Of a stretch of 64,000 nt of DNA, positions 19,705-30,094 are shown piece after piece; position 1 is the first letter of the stretch, and every line of letters starts with the position of its first letter. Source of the DNA: Septoria linicola (lineage: Eukaryota > Ascomycota > Dothideomycetes > Mycosphaerellales > Mycosphaerellaceae); NCBI GenBank assembly GCA_024114885.1, contig CP099423.1:1550001-1614000 (forward strand), read 5' to 3'. The notes under the pieces are model-generated. The model made no database searches. It had not been told where the DNA came from and saw only the letters and a list, made by a program, of their open reading frames with translations. The position numbers and the translations under genes were made by a program.

Positions 19705-20364
19705 ATGCAGAGCTCGAGCTTTGCCAAACTGCCCGCTGAGCTTCGCATCATCATCTGCGAGTATGCCTTGATCGAGGATGGGCCCATCACAATCTCTTCA
19801 CGCTACCGATTGGAAGGCAGCACCAACAACCGCACGGCTCTTGTGAGAACTTGCAAGCAGATGTACGAAGAGTGTGGCTGGATGATCTATGTGCTCAACA
19901 CTTTCCAGATATCCATCGTCGAAAGGAGCAGCTCGTACGAAGATGTCGCACAGCTTCTCGAATACTGGCTGGCAGCGATCGGGTCTCACAACGCTGGCTC
20001 ACTGCGGAAACTAATTGTCGATGTCAACGAGCCACCCGGAATGATTGGTGCTGACAAGACCGAAGCAACGCTCCAAACGAATCATCAATGTAGCACGATC
20101 AGGCGGATTGAAGCTATCGCACAGAGTGTTCCACAGTGTCACACGAAAGTACGTTTGCTATGTCTGGATAACATTCTATGCCCGCCGGACCGCCGAACAG
20201 CAGAACATGACTGTGCGATCGAACTCGATGCGCATGATCTCGTTACCACTGCACGGCTTGCGCGCCAGCAGCTCAATGAGCTCGTCGATAATGAGAGTGA
20301 TCGGCATGGCAAGCTGAGATTCTGGTGGATGAGATTCTTTCTCATGAAGATCATGACTGTCTAG
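19705..20364 (+). CDS. F-box-like (DUF7730-type) protein
   Basis: A single-exon 219-aa protein from the ATG at 19705, chosen because the 26 codons upstream lack an ATG. Residues 4-20 form the F-box-like motif SSFAKLPAELRIIICEYAL, followed by RTALVRTCKQMYEECGWMIYVLNTFQI, the pattern of the large fungal family of short F-box-like proteins. The C-terminal half is helical and charged without known motifs. Possible substrate adaptor, unproven. Two other members of this broad family lie in the window (1579-2709 and 39989-41061). Confidence 0.72.
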   Translation: MQSSSFAKLPAELRIIICEYALIEDGPITISSRYRLEGSTNNRTALVRTCKQMYEECGWMIYVLNTFQISIVERSSSYEDVAQLLEYWLAAIGSHNAGSLRKLIVDVNEPPGMIGADKTEATLQTNHQCSTIRRIEAIAQSVPQCHTKVRLLCLDNILCPPDRRTAEHDCAIELDAHDLVTTARLARQQLNELVDNESDRHGKLRFWWMRFFLMKIMTV

Positions 20365-21044
20365 CTCAATGGACGCCTTCCAACAAATATTAATTGAGCC
20401 GTATTGCTGCAATGATAATGGCAAAGAGCTGAAGCTGCAGCCATCTGAAGTTGAAACGCACGAATCATCACTCTCCCTCCATGAAACATGACCATCAAGC
20501 TGTAGGACGATCGCTTCGCCATCTCGAGACTACGAGTCGCAAACTAAGCCGCCATGTGCGCATCTGGTTGGTAATCCGCCTGTTCAATGCTCGGAGAGTG
20601 GAGTCGACTACATTGATTTGGCGTGGAGTCTGGAAGGCATCAAGTCATCCTTTTTTCTGTCAACAGCAAGCCCGACTGCAGCTCGAAACTTGCACATGGC
20701 AAACATGCTAGGCTTACAACATGCCACATTGAAACAATGGATAGCTGTTGGCGAACAGTCTTCACTGCGCGCTCCACTTGGCCCGTAGGATCTGTGCTGG
20801 AATATGCGGCAGTGTTACCTGGAAGGTATCGAATCAAAGCAGTGACTGCATTTCAGACTTTTTCTCGAGCCCCAATAGATCATGCATTGTCAGATAGGGA
20901 AAGCATGGGGTCCTAGTTCGTGCTTGTGTGCTTTAGTGATACGTCGAGCACGTCTCATGCTGACCTAACTGTGATGTGGCCTATATATTGAACCTACCCC
21001 TGGGATCACCCAATGTTGCCTGGTAACCATGCTATGCAACGGCT
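20365..21044. other. Intergenic
   Basis: No gene recognised between the F-box-like gene and the tRNA. A TATA-like tatatattg lies near 20982. Confidence 0.45.
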
Positions 21045-21125
21045 GGGGTGGTGGCGCAGCGGTAGCGCGTGTGATTCCAGTTCGGAGCATCCACAAGGTC
21101 GTCCGTTCAATCCGGGCTCACCTCA
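21045..21125 (+). tRNA. tRNA-Trp (CCA), with a short intron
   Basis: Cloverleaf by hand: acceptor ggggtgg pairs with tcacctc (two G-U pairs), D arm gcgc/gcgc around agcggta, T arm gtccg-ttcaatc-cgggc, discriminator A. Box A tggcgcagcgg and box B gttcaatcc match the pol III consensus. The anticodon loop reads tt-CCA-g, then a 9-nt intron (21081-21089) after position 37, then t-ccaca closing the anticodon stem (one A-C mismatch at 31-39). Anticodon 21077-21079. Confidence 0.8.
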
Positions 21126-21551
21126 CTTTTGCTCCGCAATCCCAATCCTTTGTTCTAGGACAAAGGAAGAGACTGTGATATGCTGCCGAGCAGGCCGTCC
21201 TTCCTTTTGCAGCCAGGTCAGCATCACAGGCTTCGGAACAAAGACAGAGTTGCCGGATCGGGAAGGTTAACGATATCAAAATGACTAGTGACAAGACGTC
21301 ACCTGCTCAACATCATTCTACAAAAAGACATAGGACGATCAAATCGCTCCCAAAACTTCCAATTCAGCAGAAGCATAGGTTGTTCAAGGTACGACGCAGT
21401 AGTGAACCATCGAGCTCCATAGCTGAACGTAGCTTTTTGCTGGTTCTCTGGGTAGATCGGGCCAACACGGCAAAAGAGAAAATTCTGGAAGGTAGGAAGC
21501 CCTGCTGTACATTAGAACGAGCACAACGTGATACGTAGCTGTGATATGTGC
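21126..21551. other. Spacer between two tRNA genes
   Basis: No protein gene recognised. It separates two oppositely oriented tRNA genes; no LTR or integrase sequence was found. Confidence 0.4.
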
Positions 21552-21634
21552 TTACCCTTCGCCGGTTTGAACGACGGACCTCATCATAAGTCACGTGATA
21601 CGAGTGATGCGCTCTACCACTGAGCTAAAAGGGC
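21552..21634 (-). tRNA. tRNA-Thr (CGT)-like, with intron, imperfect acceptor
   Basis: Minus-strand box A tagctcagtgg and box B gttcaaacc are perfect. D arm gctc/gagc, anticodon stem catca/tgatg, T arm cgtcg-ttcaaac-cggcg all pair. Anticodon CGT follows ct, with an 11-nt intron (21588-21598) after position 37. The acceptor gcccttt pairs with aagggta for only five of seven positions (including one G-U); positions 1-72 and 2-71 fail. It may be a functional gene with a sequence error, or a decaying copy. Confidence 0.65.
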
Positions 21635-22124
21635 TCGCGATGATTGGTTGCCCAATTAATGGTTGGCAAACACAAATTCAATATATTAAGGTGACAGATT
21701 GATGAGAGCGAGCAGGAACGCTTGGCCGGCGAGGTGCTGTCATCTGACATGTCTCCTAGACTCTTACTCACCCTGTGGCCGCGCTATATGGCAGACTCCA
21801 TGGCAGCTAAGCTCTTTGTCAACAAAGCTAGCAAAGAATCCTGCAAGTCATGTGGCCCAGGGCCGGCGGCCGCCCGGGTCAGGGCGGAATTGGTCTTCCC
21901 TTAGCGTATGCCCTCAAGCACCCAATGAGCACAACATCAGCTCGCAAAGGCTTGCCTAAGCAGGAAGGAAGTGGACCACTGTCACTTTGCTGGGGGTAAG
22001 CAAGTGTGTCAAGTCCTACATCCTGAACTGTGAGGCTCTGTCGACCAATATTCGCCGTGCTAGCCGGTATCTTAATGGCTTGCCATCTGCAGCCTGCAAT
22101 TTTGAGAGGTGCTTTCCTTGACAA
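21635..22124. other. Intergenic
   Basis: Contains ccaattaatggttgg next to the tRNA and an AT-rich tract (aatatattaag near 21680). No gene recognised. Confidence 0.4.
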
Positions 22125-23177
22125 TCACTCCTTCGGTACGAGAATGCCCTATTGAAAACGGTCAGCGAGTGTTCCACAATGCTGGCGACCGAACTCACCT
22201 TCTGAACAGCCTCAGTGTTGGCTCGCAGCCTCCTCGTTGCCTCTTGTCCAAGCCAATGTGGTTGGGCAGCATAGAGACCGTCCTCAAATTCGAAGCCAGC
22301 ACCGCCTTCAACGTACACGGCTTTACCATTCATTTCTTCGTTAGTCATGAGCCCAAGAACGATCTTCGCAACACTTTCGGGTGATTGCCAGAACAAGCCA
22401 TTGTCTCGAAAGGCATCGATGATGGCCGCAGTCATGGGAGTATCAGTCACTCCAGGACATACTGCGTTGACGCGAATGCCGTCACGTTCGTACAATGTCT
22501 TCCGTGTAGATCGAAGAAGGCCTTGAACGGCGTGCTTTGATGTCTGTGAGCACAATCAGCACAATACTCATAAAGTGATCGAACGATACCGCATGCCTGA
22601 TACAGGAACAAGCCCGGACTGTCTTGAAACGCATTGACGCTGGAAATAAGTGTAAGGCTTTTGCTACCAGCATTCAAGATGTCCTGTCTCATGAACACAG
22701 TGGCAATGCGGGCGAAGTTGAGTGTTCCGAACACATTTACATCCAGCACATTCGTGTTGCCAGGCTCCCTCACGCCCTCAATTGTAAGATGCGGGTCGAA
22801 CCAGTTTCCTTGCTCAAGAATCCCAGCACAAGAGATGGCATGGTCGATTCGCCCGTGTTGCTTGTATGCTTCTCCAAAGAGAACATAGAGGTCTTCTTAC
22901 TTCCGCACATCTGTCTCCACGTATGTATGTCCGCCTGCGAGCTGCTCGACAGTCTTGATGGCGGCTTCTTTGTTGATGTCTCCCACAACGATGTGAGCGC
23001 CATGTTCAGCTAGAAGTTTCGTTGTTGCTGCGCCAATTCCAGTTGCACCGCCTACCCGATTAGCTAAATTACTAAAGCAAAGGATAAGCTCGAGGAAACG
23101 CGGTATGTACCTGTGATCACAACGACTTTGCCACTGAGTTTCGCATAAAGTCCTTCGTCCGGAACGAACTCAGCCAT
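22125..23177 (-). pseudogene. Short-chain dehydrogenase/reductase with in-frame stop
   Basis: Four exons (23177-23111, 23051-22597, 22543-22199, 22148-22125) encode a full-length 296-codon SDR related to 15-hydroxyprostaglandin-dehydrogenase-like fungal enzymes. Visible: nucleotide-binding TGGATGIG at 22-29, SCAG after HGRIDHAI, catalytic Ser in LISSVNAF, Y173-QTS-K177, and PGVTDTPM. Codon 74 is TAA (22899-22897): the reading is ETDVRK-stop-EDLYVLFGEAYKQ, in phase and with strong conservation on both sides, so no intron removes it. Intron 2 (22544-22596, 53 nt) must start with GC, not GT, to restore YQTSK. Everything else is intact, so the lesion is recent, a sequencing error, or subject to readthrough. 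Introns 1 (59 nt) and 3 (50 nt) are canonical. Confidence 0.8.
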
Positions 23178-23579
23178 GGTTAGCTAGCTGTATCAAGCTA
23201 CAAATGAGTTCAGTCCTCCGAGTTGTGAGGTTTTAAGCTATGTCCTGAACAGAGGGTTGAGCAGCCGCAACTCGTGAAGCATGAGATACCAAGTCACACG
23301 CCGGCAGGATCACTTTTGCTGCAGTGGAATGTATCCGCCATGTGCATGATAACCCCGCACATAGCTCCTGTTGTCAGCTATTGGGCTACATATCGTGTAA
23401 TCGAACTACGAGATCCGATGTTCTGATGTTTCGGAAAGACCAACCTACTCGTGCACGCCAAAATGGCAGCGGGCCTCATGCTATGTGGTCGGTAGCAATC
23501 GGCGCTCGCTGAGTTAGCGGTCCTGCGTACGTCAACTCAGCTGCGTGTGCTGCTTTTGATGCCTTCACTTGCTACATTC
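23178..23579. other. Intergenic
   Basis: Upstream of the interrupted SDR gene. No gene recognised. Confidence 0.4.
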
Positions 23580-24038
23580 TCAGCGCTGATCGCTTTTCGG
23601 ACTTCTTTGTAGTTGAAGGGGTAGACTCCAGCTCAATAGCATGAGCGTTAGAATAGCACCAAATTTTGTCAGTCTTTCGTCATGGAAGAGCTCGCTCCGA
23701 GGAGCGACGACCGGGGTCAGCAAAAGCAGAACACCAAGCACAATTCGGAAGTTGGAGCCACGAACGTGTTGGACAACGAAGAGCTTGGTAAAGCTGTTGT
23801 TCGCTCCTCGTAGTGGGGCCATCCTGCCGCAGCCGATGAGACGTACATAGACACCAATGGCCAAAAGGCATTTGTGTCGGCGTATCTTGTACACAAGTAC
23901 GCCAGCAAACAGACCTGCAAGCACTTGTATGCATGCCGTCGTGAAAGTCTCGAAGCTGGCATCCAGTACGCCGAAGTCGTGGACGACGACGGGCCGCGTA
24001 CACAGACAGGTGTATGTTGCGGAGAAAATTGGAATCAG
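23580..24038 (-). CDS. Possible 3' exon of a multi-span membrane protein
   Basis: A minus-strand frame of 152 codons runs to a stop at 23580 and contains four or five hydrophobic segments: VLAGLFAGVLVYKI, CLLAIGVYVRLI, RIVLGVLLLLTPVV and FGAILTLMLLSWSLPL. It lacks a convincing in-frame ATG. Immediately upstream is a good acceptor (gctgactctcgcaacacag, ending at 24039), so it is probably a terminal exon. I could not find the partner exons with certainty between 24040 and 24600. The family is not recognised. Confidence 0.3.
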   Translation of the reverse strand: MIPIFSATYTCLCTRPVVVHDFGVLDASFETFTTACIQVLAGLFAGVLVYKIRRHKCLLAIGVYVRLIGCGRMAPLRGANNSFTKLFVVQHVRGSNFRIVLGVLLLLTPVVAPRSELFHDERLTKFGAILTLMLLSWSLPLQLQRSPKSDQR

Positions 24039-24039
24039 C

Positions 24040-24919
24040 TGTGTTGCGAGAGTCAGCTATGCTGTGATAGACTGCAGCTCGAATAAGCTCAAGCATGTCA
24101 TTACATCAAACCGGACATGGTCTCAAGCTGGCACATCGTATGTGCCTGTCCCGGACGGCAGTGCTGTGAAATCGGCGCTTGCATTATTGAGCATGTCGTG
24201 AAGCAGTCGTCCAATGCAGCTCAGTCAATAGTCGGCACCTACCCGTTCAGTGTCAGAGTGCTTTCTGATACCATAGTAGGCATGCGTCCGTGGAGACATG
24301 GTCGAGTGACGCAAAACGAACGCGATACTGCTAAGCGTCTCACTGTCGTTTGCCGTCGTTCCGCAGATCAGCAGCTGTCTACCAGTTTAATTCTGTTGGG
24401 GTCTGAATGGTGCAAGTTCTTCTCCAGTAATGGACGTGGACGCGTCCTTGCGGCAGAGATGTCGTATTGTGATCGAGGGGTCCAAGCGGATATTGCGGCT
24501 GTTGAACTTCGTCAAGTGTGTAGAATATGATCTTAGACATGAGGTTGCTACGAGTCCCATCGCAACGCTTGAGCAGGTACATCTAGGCTTGCAGAATGCT
24601 CACGTCTTGTCTGAGGTGCAAGAGAGCACCTTCGTCAATGCGTCTTGGAGGAGCGTGAGAGTGCCTCGCGTGTCTCATCGTTCTTCACACAAATGTATGA
24701 CCGATTCTCTTGTGGCAGACAGCAATGACGGCTTTTAAGATGATGAATCACTTTGATATTTGAGTGACATGCACGATTGGCAGAGAACGATGGAATGCAG
24801 GAACGGAAAGCAGAAGACGCGCTAAACTAGCATCCACAAGAAGGTCGGAAGAAGCCACGGCGGACATCGAGCTCAACTTCGCGCCTCTGTTGCTGGCCAC
24901 GCATCATCTGGTCAATGCA
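24040..24919. other. Unresolved region
   Basis: May contain 5' exons of the membrane-protein candidate on the minus strand. A minus-strand frame at 24379-24582 (with MSKIIFYTLDEVQQP) looks protein-like but could not be joined to anything. Confidence 0.3.
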
Positions 24920-25601
24920 ATGCCTCCACGACCCTTCCCATTGCCGTTTCGCGTTGGCACAGACATCATATGCCAGAGCAGAATTCGCGATGTCATCACC
25001 AAAGAAGCGCCCAAGCGATCATCGGGGACCCAGCTTGACGCCTTTCTCAGACGTGTGTTCACCCAACGCGAAATTAGCCACTTTTGGAAACGCTTCGAAG
25101 GGTTTCACGTAGAGAAGACCACACGTCTACCTAGCGTGACTGCACATCTAGCTGGAAGGTCTGTAAAGCAGCTTTCTGTGGCCGTTACTATGCTAATGGT
25201 TCTGTAGGTGGGCTGCAAAAGAAGCTGCCGTCAAGGCCGTGAAGCCACGAAAACTTACCTGGATGGACGTAGAGATCTTGCAGCAACCGGATACCAAGGA
25301 ACTGTATGCTCTCATCCGTGACAAGCCATTTGTACATCAGCCTTTACCAGGAACGAAGAAACTGCACTTGACGAGTGGACTCGAGCAGCCAACGGCATCG
25401 GAATCCAGCTCCCCACAACATGAGCCTGCCGTCTCTCCTGAAGCAGAGCAAGAGGACCAAAATGATCCATCTGGCCAAATTGCTATTATAAGCATCAGTC
25501 ATGATAAGGACTATGCTACCGCCGTTTGTGTAGCAGCAGAGGAGCCTGTGCCCGGCGACGTTGGCGGCGAAGCGGCGGCGAGGCTCTACTTCGATGCGTG
25601 A
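24920..25601 (+). CDS. PPT2: Holo-[acyl-carrier-protein] synthase (4'-phosphopantetheinyl transferase), PPT2-like
   Basis: Two exons (24920-25158 and 25208-25601; 49-nt intron, gctaat branch, CTGTAG acceptor) give 210 aa. The N-terminal FRVGTDIICQSRI holds the AcpS Mg-binding Asp (GTDI), FLRRVFTQREISHF matches the conserved helix, and the splice restores LAGRWAAKEAAVKAV, the WxxKEA catalytic motif. The C-terminal IAIISISHDKDYATAVCVA is the last conserved AcpS strand. The enzyme transfers 4'-phosphopantetheine from CoA to the mitochondrial acyl carrier protein, enabling mitochondrial fatty acid and lipoate synthesis. The insertion between KELYAL and QIAII is Glu/Ser/Pro-rich. The ATG at 24920 (MPPRPFPLPF) begins the conserved domain directly. 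Confidence 0.9.
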
Positions 25602-25994
25602 TTGCTAAGTGTGACCTTAGACTGATCATCGCTCTACGATGGAAGCAAGCACTGGTACCAGAGAATCCACCGATACTCGCTTGCCGCCACTATCCGGGAC
25701 CTGGAGCAGTTCTCATTGCACGCGCTCTGTATCTCTTGGCGACCTTGAGCCTGGAGCTTAGCAAAGCTGTCACTTGAGTGGCTATGGCACATCAAGACTT
25801 GCAGTGACGCAAAGCTAGTAGGATGGTGCTTTCGAGCATGTTCAAACAACTACGCAATGGTACGGAGATGTGACGTCAGAAGACCAGGTCGATCCATGGT
25901 CCCTGTAGCCTTGTAGCACCTTACGCTCAGGTATATGTTCAGGTGGGTACGCCGTAAATCTCACCTGGAATACAATATAACAACCTACAGCAAA
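25602..25994. other. Intergenic
   Basis: Between the PPT2-like and MDR genes on the same strand; carries the MDR gene promoter. No gene recognised. Confidence 0.4.
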
Positions 25995-27029
25995 ATGTCG
26001 ATCAAAGCTATTCAGTTCAAGGAGCCAGGACCGCCTTCAAAGCTGGAGTTGACAACGATCGACAAGCCTAAGCCGGAAGCGGGTGACCTTCTCGTGAAGA
26101 TCAAGGCATGTGCAGTCAACCCTATTGACACCAAAGTGAGGCAGGGCGCCTTTCCGGCCTCCAATATCACTGGTTATGACGCTGCTGGAATCGTAGAAGC
26201 CGTTGGCTCCGCTGTCAAAGGTTTCAAAGAGGGAGATGAAGTCTACTACTCTGGCGCGCTGGGACGGCAGGGCACAACTGCACAGTACAGCATTGTCGAC
26301 CATCGCATCGCAGCACACAAGCCGAAAGAAGTCGATTTCGTGACTGCCGCGACGATCCCGCTCGTTACACTTACTGCGTGGGAGATGCTCGAAGAGCAAT
26401 TCAACCTTGTGCAGGATGATCCTTCAGGCAAGCAGAAGAATAAGAGCCTCGTTATCATCAACGGTGCTGGAGGCGTGGGTAGCGTTGCTACTCAGCTTGC
26501 ACGTAGAGTATTCAAGCTCGGCAAGGTCATTGTGACAGCATCGCGACCAGAGACGATCAAGCACGCCGAGAAGCTAGGTGCAACGCATGTCATCAATCAC
26601 CATAAGGACCTCAAGGAGCAGCTCAAGTCTGAGGTGGGCATTGACGGTGTCGACTACGTCTTCATCTGCTACGACACGACTTCATATCTACCAAAGGCTG
26701 TGGACATCGCCAACGCGAAAGCGAGGATTGGTTCAATCGTAGAAGTACAGGAGCCTTTGAAGGGCTTGGAGACGCCAGATGCGTTTATGAAGGCACTCTC
26801 GTTTCATTGGGAATTGATGTTCTCGAAGGCAGTGCACAAGCACGATGAGGAGTCGCAGGGAGAAATTCTTCGACGCGCAGCCACCTTGTTCGATCGGGGC
26901 GATCTGATCTCGATTGAGACGGAGAGGCATGTGCTTAGCGTTAGGAGCCTGATCGAGGCGCATGAGAAGCTTGAAAGTGGAAAGAGCATTGGAAAGATTG
27001 GACTGGAGATCGGTGATGATATTGAGTAG
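25995..27029 (+). CDS. MDR-family NADPH quinone/zinc-type oxidoreductase
   Basis: Intronless, 344 aa from the ATG at 25995 (MSIKAIQFKEPG); 20 upstream open codons are rejected because the family starts here. GroES-like domain with KACAVNPIDTKVRQG and TGYDAAGIVEAVGSAVKGFKEGDEV split across residues about 35-85, and a Rossmann domain with INGAGGVGSVATQLAR. Catalytic-zinc cysteines are missing, as in zeta-crystallin-type quinone reductases and not zinc alcohol dehydrogenases. The substrate is unknown; likely a soluble NADPH-dependent reductase of quinones or enones. Confidence 0.92.
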   Translation: MSIKAIQFKEPGPPSKLELTTIDKPKPEAGDLLVKIKACAVNPIDTKVRQGAFPASNITGYDAAGIVEAVGSAVKGFKEGDEVYYSGALGRQGTTAQYSIVDHRIAAHKPKEVDFVTAATIPLVTLTAWEMLEEQFNLVQDDPSGKQKNKSLVIINGAGGVGSVATQLARRVFKLGKVIVTASRPETIKHAEKLGATHVINHHKDLKEQLKSEVGIDGVDYVFICYDTTSYLPKAVDIANAKARIGSIVEVQEPLKGLETPDAFMKALSFHWELMFSKAVHKHDEESQGEILRRAATLFDRGDLISIETERHVLSVRSLIEAHEKLESGKSIGKIGLEIGDDIE

Positions 27030-27268
27030 CAGCGCTTGCGTAGGTATCGTCTGCTAAATAGCCTCGCTACGAATCACGCTTTGACCTCCCACTGTGCCTG
27101 TTTCACTTGGTCATTCGTGTTGTTGCGAGTTGTCGATCTGGCCCTGGTATGAGCTTGGCGCGGAGCGGACCTGAATCCGCGAACCAGTTTCCTGATGTGA
27201 TGTCAAGCTGTCTTCAACTTTCCACCTTTCCACTCTCTTGCTTCCACGCGCCATATGGACTCGCCGGG

Positions 27269-28382
27269 ATGACAGATATCACAGCAGACTTCAATGTCTG
27301 CTTGAAATCCAAAGCTGCAGAGCCGGTACTCAGAAAGACATATGACCTGCAGACCATCAACTCCTTCCTCCAAGAGGCATACAGCATAGTATGCTTGTCA
27401 AATGTACACATATTGGACTATCAGCTAACAGCATTGCCAGTACGCGCGGATATCAGATCTCAATCGAGAACTTCGAACGATACGACCAGCATATCTCTCA
27501 GCAGCACAGCCCTCACGAAGACGGCACATTGGCGGCGACAGTAGCGATCGAGCACGACCCTTGACGGACGCAGAACGAGATGCTATAGATGCACAGTCGA
27601 AACAGCTGCTGAGACAGCTCAATGGCGCCATCACAGGACTCCAGCAGGCCGAGCAGGTGCGCAACCAAACACACGACAATGTAGCGTTGCAGAAGCGCGC
27701 GAGAGGTGGACTGATGGGTCTTGGACGCTGGGCAGCAGGAGGAGCGCAAACGGCCAAGTCGCCTGAGGAGGAGCTTGAAGAAGCTGCGAGAAAATCGATC
27801 ATGGCTGTGCGAGAGGCAATCATCATGTACTTGAACGAGAAGCTGGGAGAGGCAAGCAGAATGCAGAGCGAAATGATGGACACTCGCTTGACCAGAGAAA
27901 TGGAGAAGACGAAATCGATACTGGCCAAATCCCCGACTAGTGCCGCCGTACCGCGTTATATGGACGATGCGGACTCTCCAGCAACTCCGCAGAGCGCCAA
28001 CAAGCGCCAACGATTTTCTGCAGACATGGGAAGCATAGATACGACAGTGCGGGAGGAACTGAGTCAAGAACAGCTACAGCTGTTCGCAGAGGAGAATCAC
28101 GAATTACTGAAAAACTACGAAGATCAGCTGGATCAGGTGCGGACTGCCGAGAAGAGTATACTGGAGATTAGCGAGCTGCATAGCACTCTTCATGCAAATC
28201 TCACACAACAGGCCGAGCATATCGACCAGCTTGTGCAAGACTCGTATCTCACGACTGAGAACCTGGGCAAAGGAAACAAGGAACTCAAGCGAGCAAGCGA
28301 GAGGAGAAGCACAGCGCAGGCAGTATTCTGGTCGACCTGCGCCTTCTGTGGGTTTCTGGTTGTTTGGGATCTAGTCTTTTGA
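27269..28382 (+). CDS. UFE1: Syntaxin-18 / Ufe1 ER t-SNARE
   Basis: Two exons (27269-27388 and 27441-28382; 52-nt intron, cagctaaca branch) give 353 aa. The N-terminal MTDITADFNVCLKSKA is the typical Ufe1/syntaxin-18 start, followed by a helical Habc-like region and a Gly-rich linker. The C-terminal QLQLFAEENHELLKNYEDQL begins the SNARE-type coiled coil (residues about 235-325), ending in a hydrophobic tail (AVFWSTCAFCGFLVVWDLVF) that anchors the protein in the ER. It acts in Golgi-to-ER retrograde fusion and ER membrane fusion. The 3' end is convergent with the small Zn2Cys6 gene, 132 bp apart. Confidence 0.93.
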
Positions 28383-28514
28383 ACGGCCGCTACCTCTATT
28401 CATATCCCACACGCCAAACGCTCAATTTGTGCTACAACACCAGTATACCATGCCGCTGCTCGACGGAGTCTGAAGCTCCAGATACCAGGTGCCACCTGCC
28501 ACTTGCCTCTGGGA

Positions 28515-29347
28515 TCAACTCCGAGCGTTTTGATCAGTGCGCCCATTATCGCCCGGCTCAGCTGGACTTTGCAATTCGGGGAAGAACTGCTCCAGTCCGC
28601 CCCAGTCAAAGTCATCAAACCCCGGCATATGATCTGTACGTTGCTTGTGGATTGAGTCCAGCGGCGAGATGGACTCACTTCTATCCGATGACAGATTCGC
28701 GCCGGGATTACTCAGTATGGCATGCAATTGCGACACATCTTGTTGCATGGAACTCCACATATCGGATACGAAACCAGATTGCTGTCTCGCAGTGAACGAT
28801 GATTCTGGGCTGCCTGTCTCTACGCTGCCGCCATGACTGCTCGTTCCAAGCTGCGCCTTAAGCATGTTGGTAGTCGTGCTAAGTCGGTCGAGTAGTACCT
28901 CAATCTTCTGTATTGATTCTGCATATTCGCAGTCCACGATAGATGCGCTTGGCGCGCCGTCAACAATGGACGACTCCTCTGGCATTCATGTAAGCTACGA
29001 TGAGCCATGGGGATCAGTAGTTGCTGCGCTACTGACCTACGAAGCGGTACTCTTGTATCGGCTTGCTTGCCTGCTCTTCATACACGCACTGCCATCGTGT
29101 CAGAGGCATTTGGAAAGCTTAAAATTACTGTCCTCCTCCTGAGACAACCACCACGGCTGCGGCAGAGCATGAGAGCACTTACCAACGAGCTTGTTTCTCT
29201 GCATCTCGCACAGGTCGGTCGGCTTCTGTCGCATCTGATCTTTCGACGTCTACATTCAGTCAACAATGTGTCGTCGTTGCTGTATGCCATCACCTACCTG
29301 CAATTTCGACAAGTTGTCACACTGCGATCACTTGATCTTGGCGGCAT
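28515..29347 (-). CDS. Small Zn(II)2Cys6 protein (208 aa)
   Basis: Four exons (29347-29298, 29249-29183, 29088-29041, 28976-28515) give 208 aa. The zinc cluster is dispersed over three exons: TTCRNC, then RRRKIRCDRSRPTCARCRETSSL, then CVYEEQ supplies the sixth Cys. Introns are 48, 94 and 64 nt. The downstream segment (ESIQKIEVLLDRLSTTTNMLK) is a likely dimerisation coiled coil; the rest is acidic and Ser/Gln-rich (FDDFDWGGLEQFFPEL) like an activation region. The long middle homology domain of typical family members is absent. The last intron's acceptor was chosen for frame continuity and is the weakest junction. Confidence 0.82.
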
Positions 29348-30094
29348 AGCACGTAGGAGCTGCGAAGCGTGACGGAGATCAAGAACAACAAGGCGTCAAG
29401 CGTAATGGCATTTTGGCATATGTTCGCCATGAGATAGTTTCAGTCGGATGCCAGTAGGCACAATAGTATGAGCAATCTAGACGGCTCTCGAAGAGGCTAT
29501 GCTCAACAAAGCAGTCGCTGACGAAACCTTGATGCGCAGCGACGATGATGCCGTCGTATGAATTGAATTCATAATCCACCAAAGATGCCGTATATCCTTC
29601 AGCACGCACTTGGAGCAAAGTCGCCACCGCTGCCAGTGACTAGTCAGCAACAACAAGCGACCCAGACTGCTTAGCTGAGCTAAGATTGGTGAGAAATGGG
29701 GCTGGTGACATCGCAAAGACGACCCTGCCGACCCTCGGCGAAGCCGTCACACCGCGCCGATGCCGTAAAATCCGTCTGATGCGAACTACATTCTAGGCTG
29801 ACGAAATGATATTTGCACAATACAATAATCGCGCTGCCTTTGGAGATTGACGCTCATCCAACACCGTGCCATCGACCTCGCATGCCTCTTCACGAGCATC
29901 TTCCGAGGCTCTAGGCAAAACGCCATCAACGTAGGCACCCGTATACTGTAGCGACGTGTCCGATCACTTTTCCAGTTTTTCAATCCTTCTCAGTGCAAGT
30001 CCATAGACCTCCCTCACACTGTCTTTCACAGGCATCTTGCCGAGCAGCACAATCTAACCCAAACGTCAAATCGGACAACAGTACGATACTCACC
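29348..30094. other. Divergent intergenic region
   Basis: Separates the start codons of the small Zn2Cys6 gene and the MAPEG gene. Only shadow ORFs; no RNA gene recognised. Confidence 0.45.

Noticed and set aside
24117..24530. 137-codon plus-strand ORF
   Set aside because: No motif; minus-strand features in the same interval are equally open.
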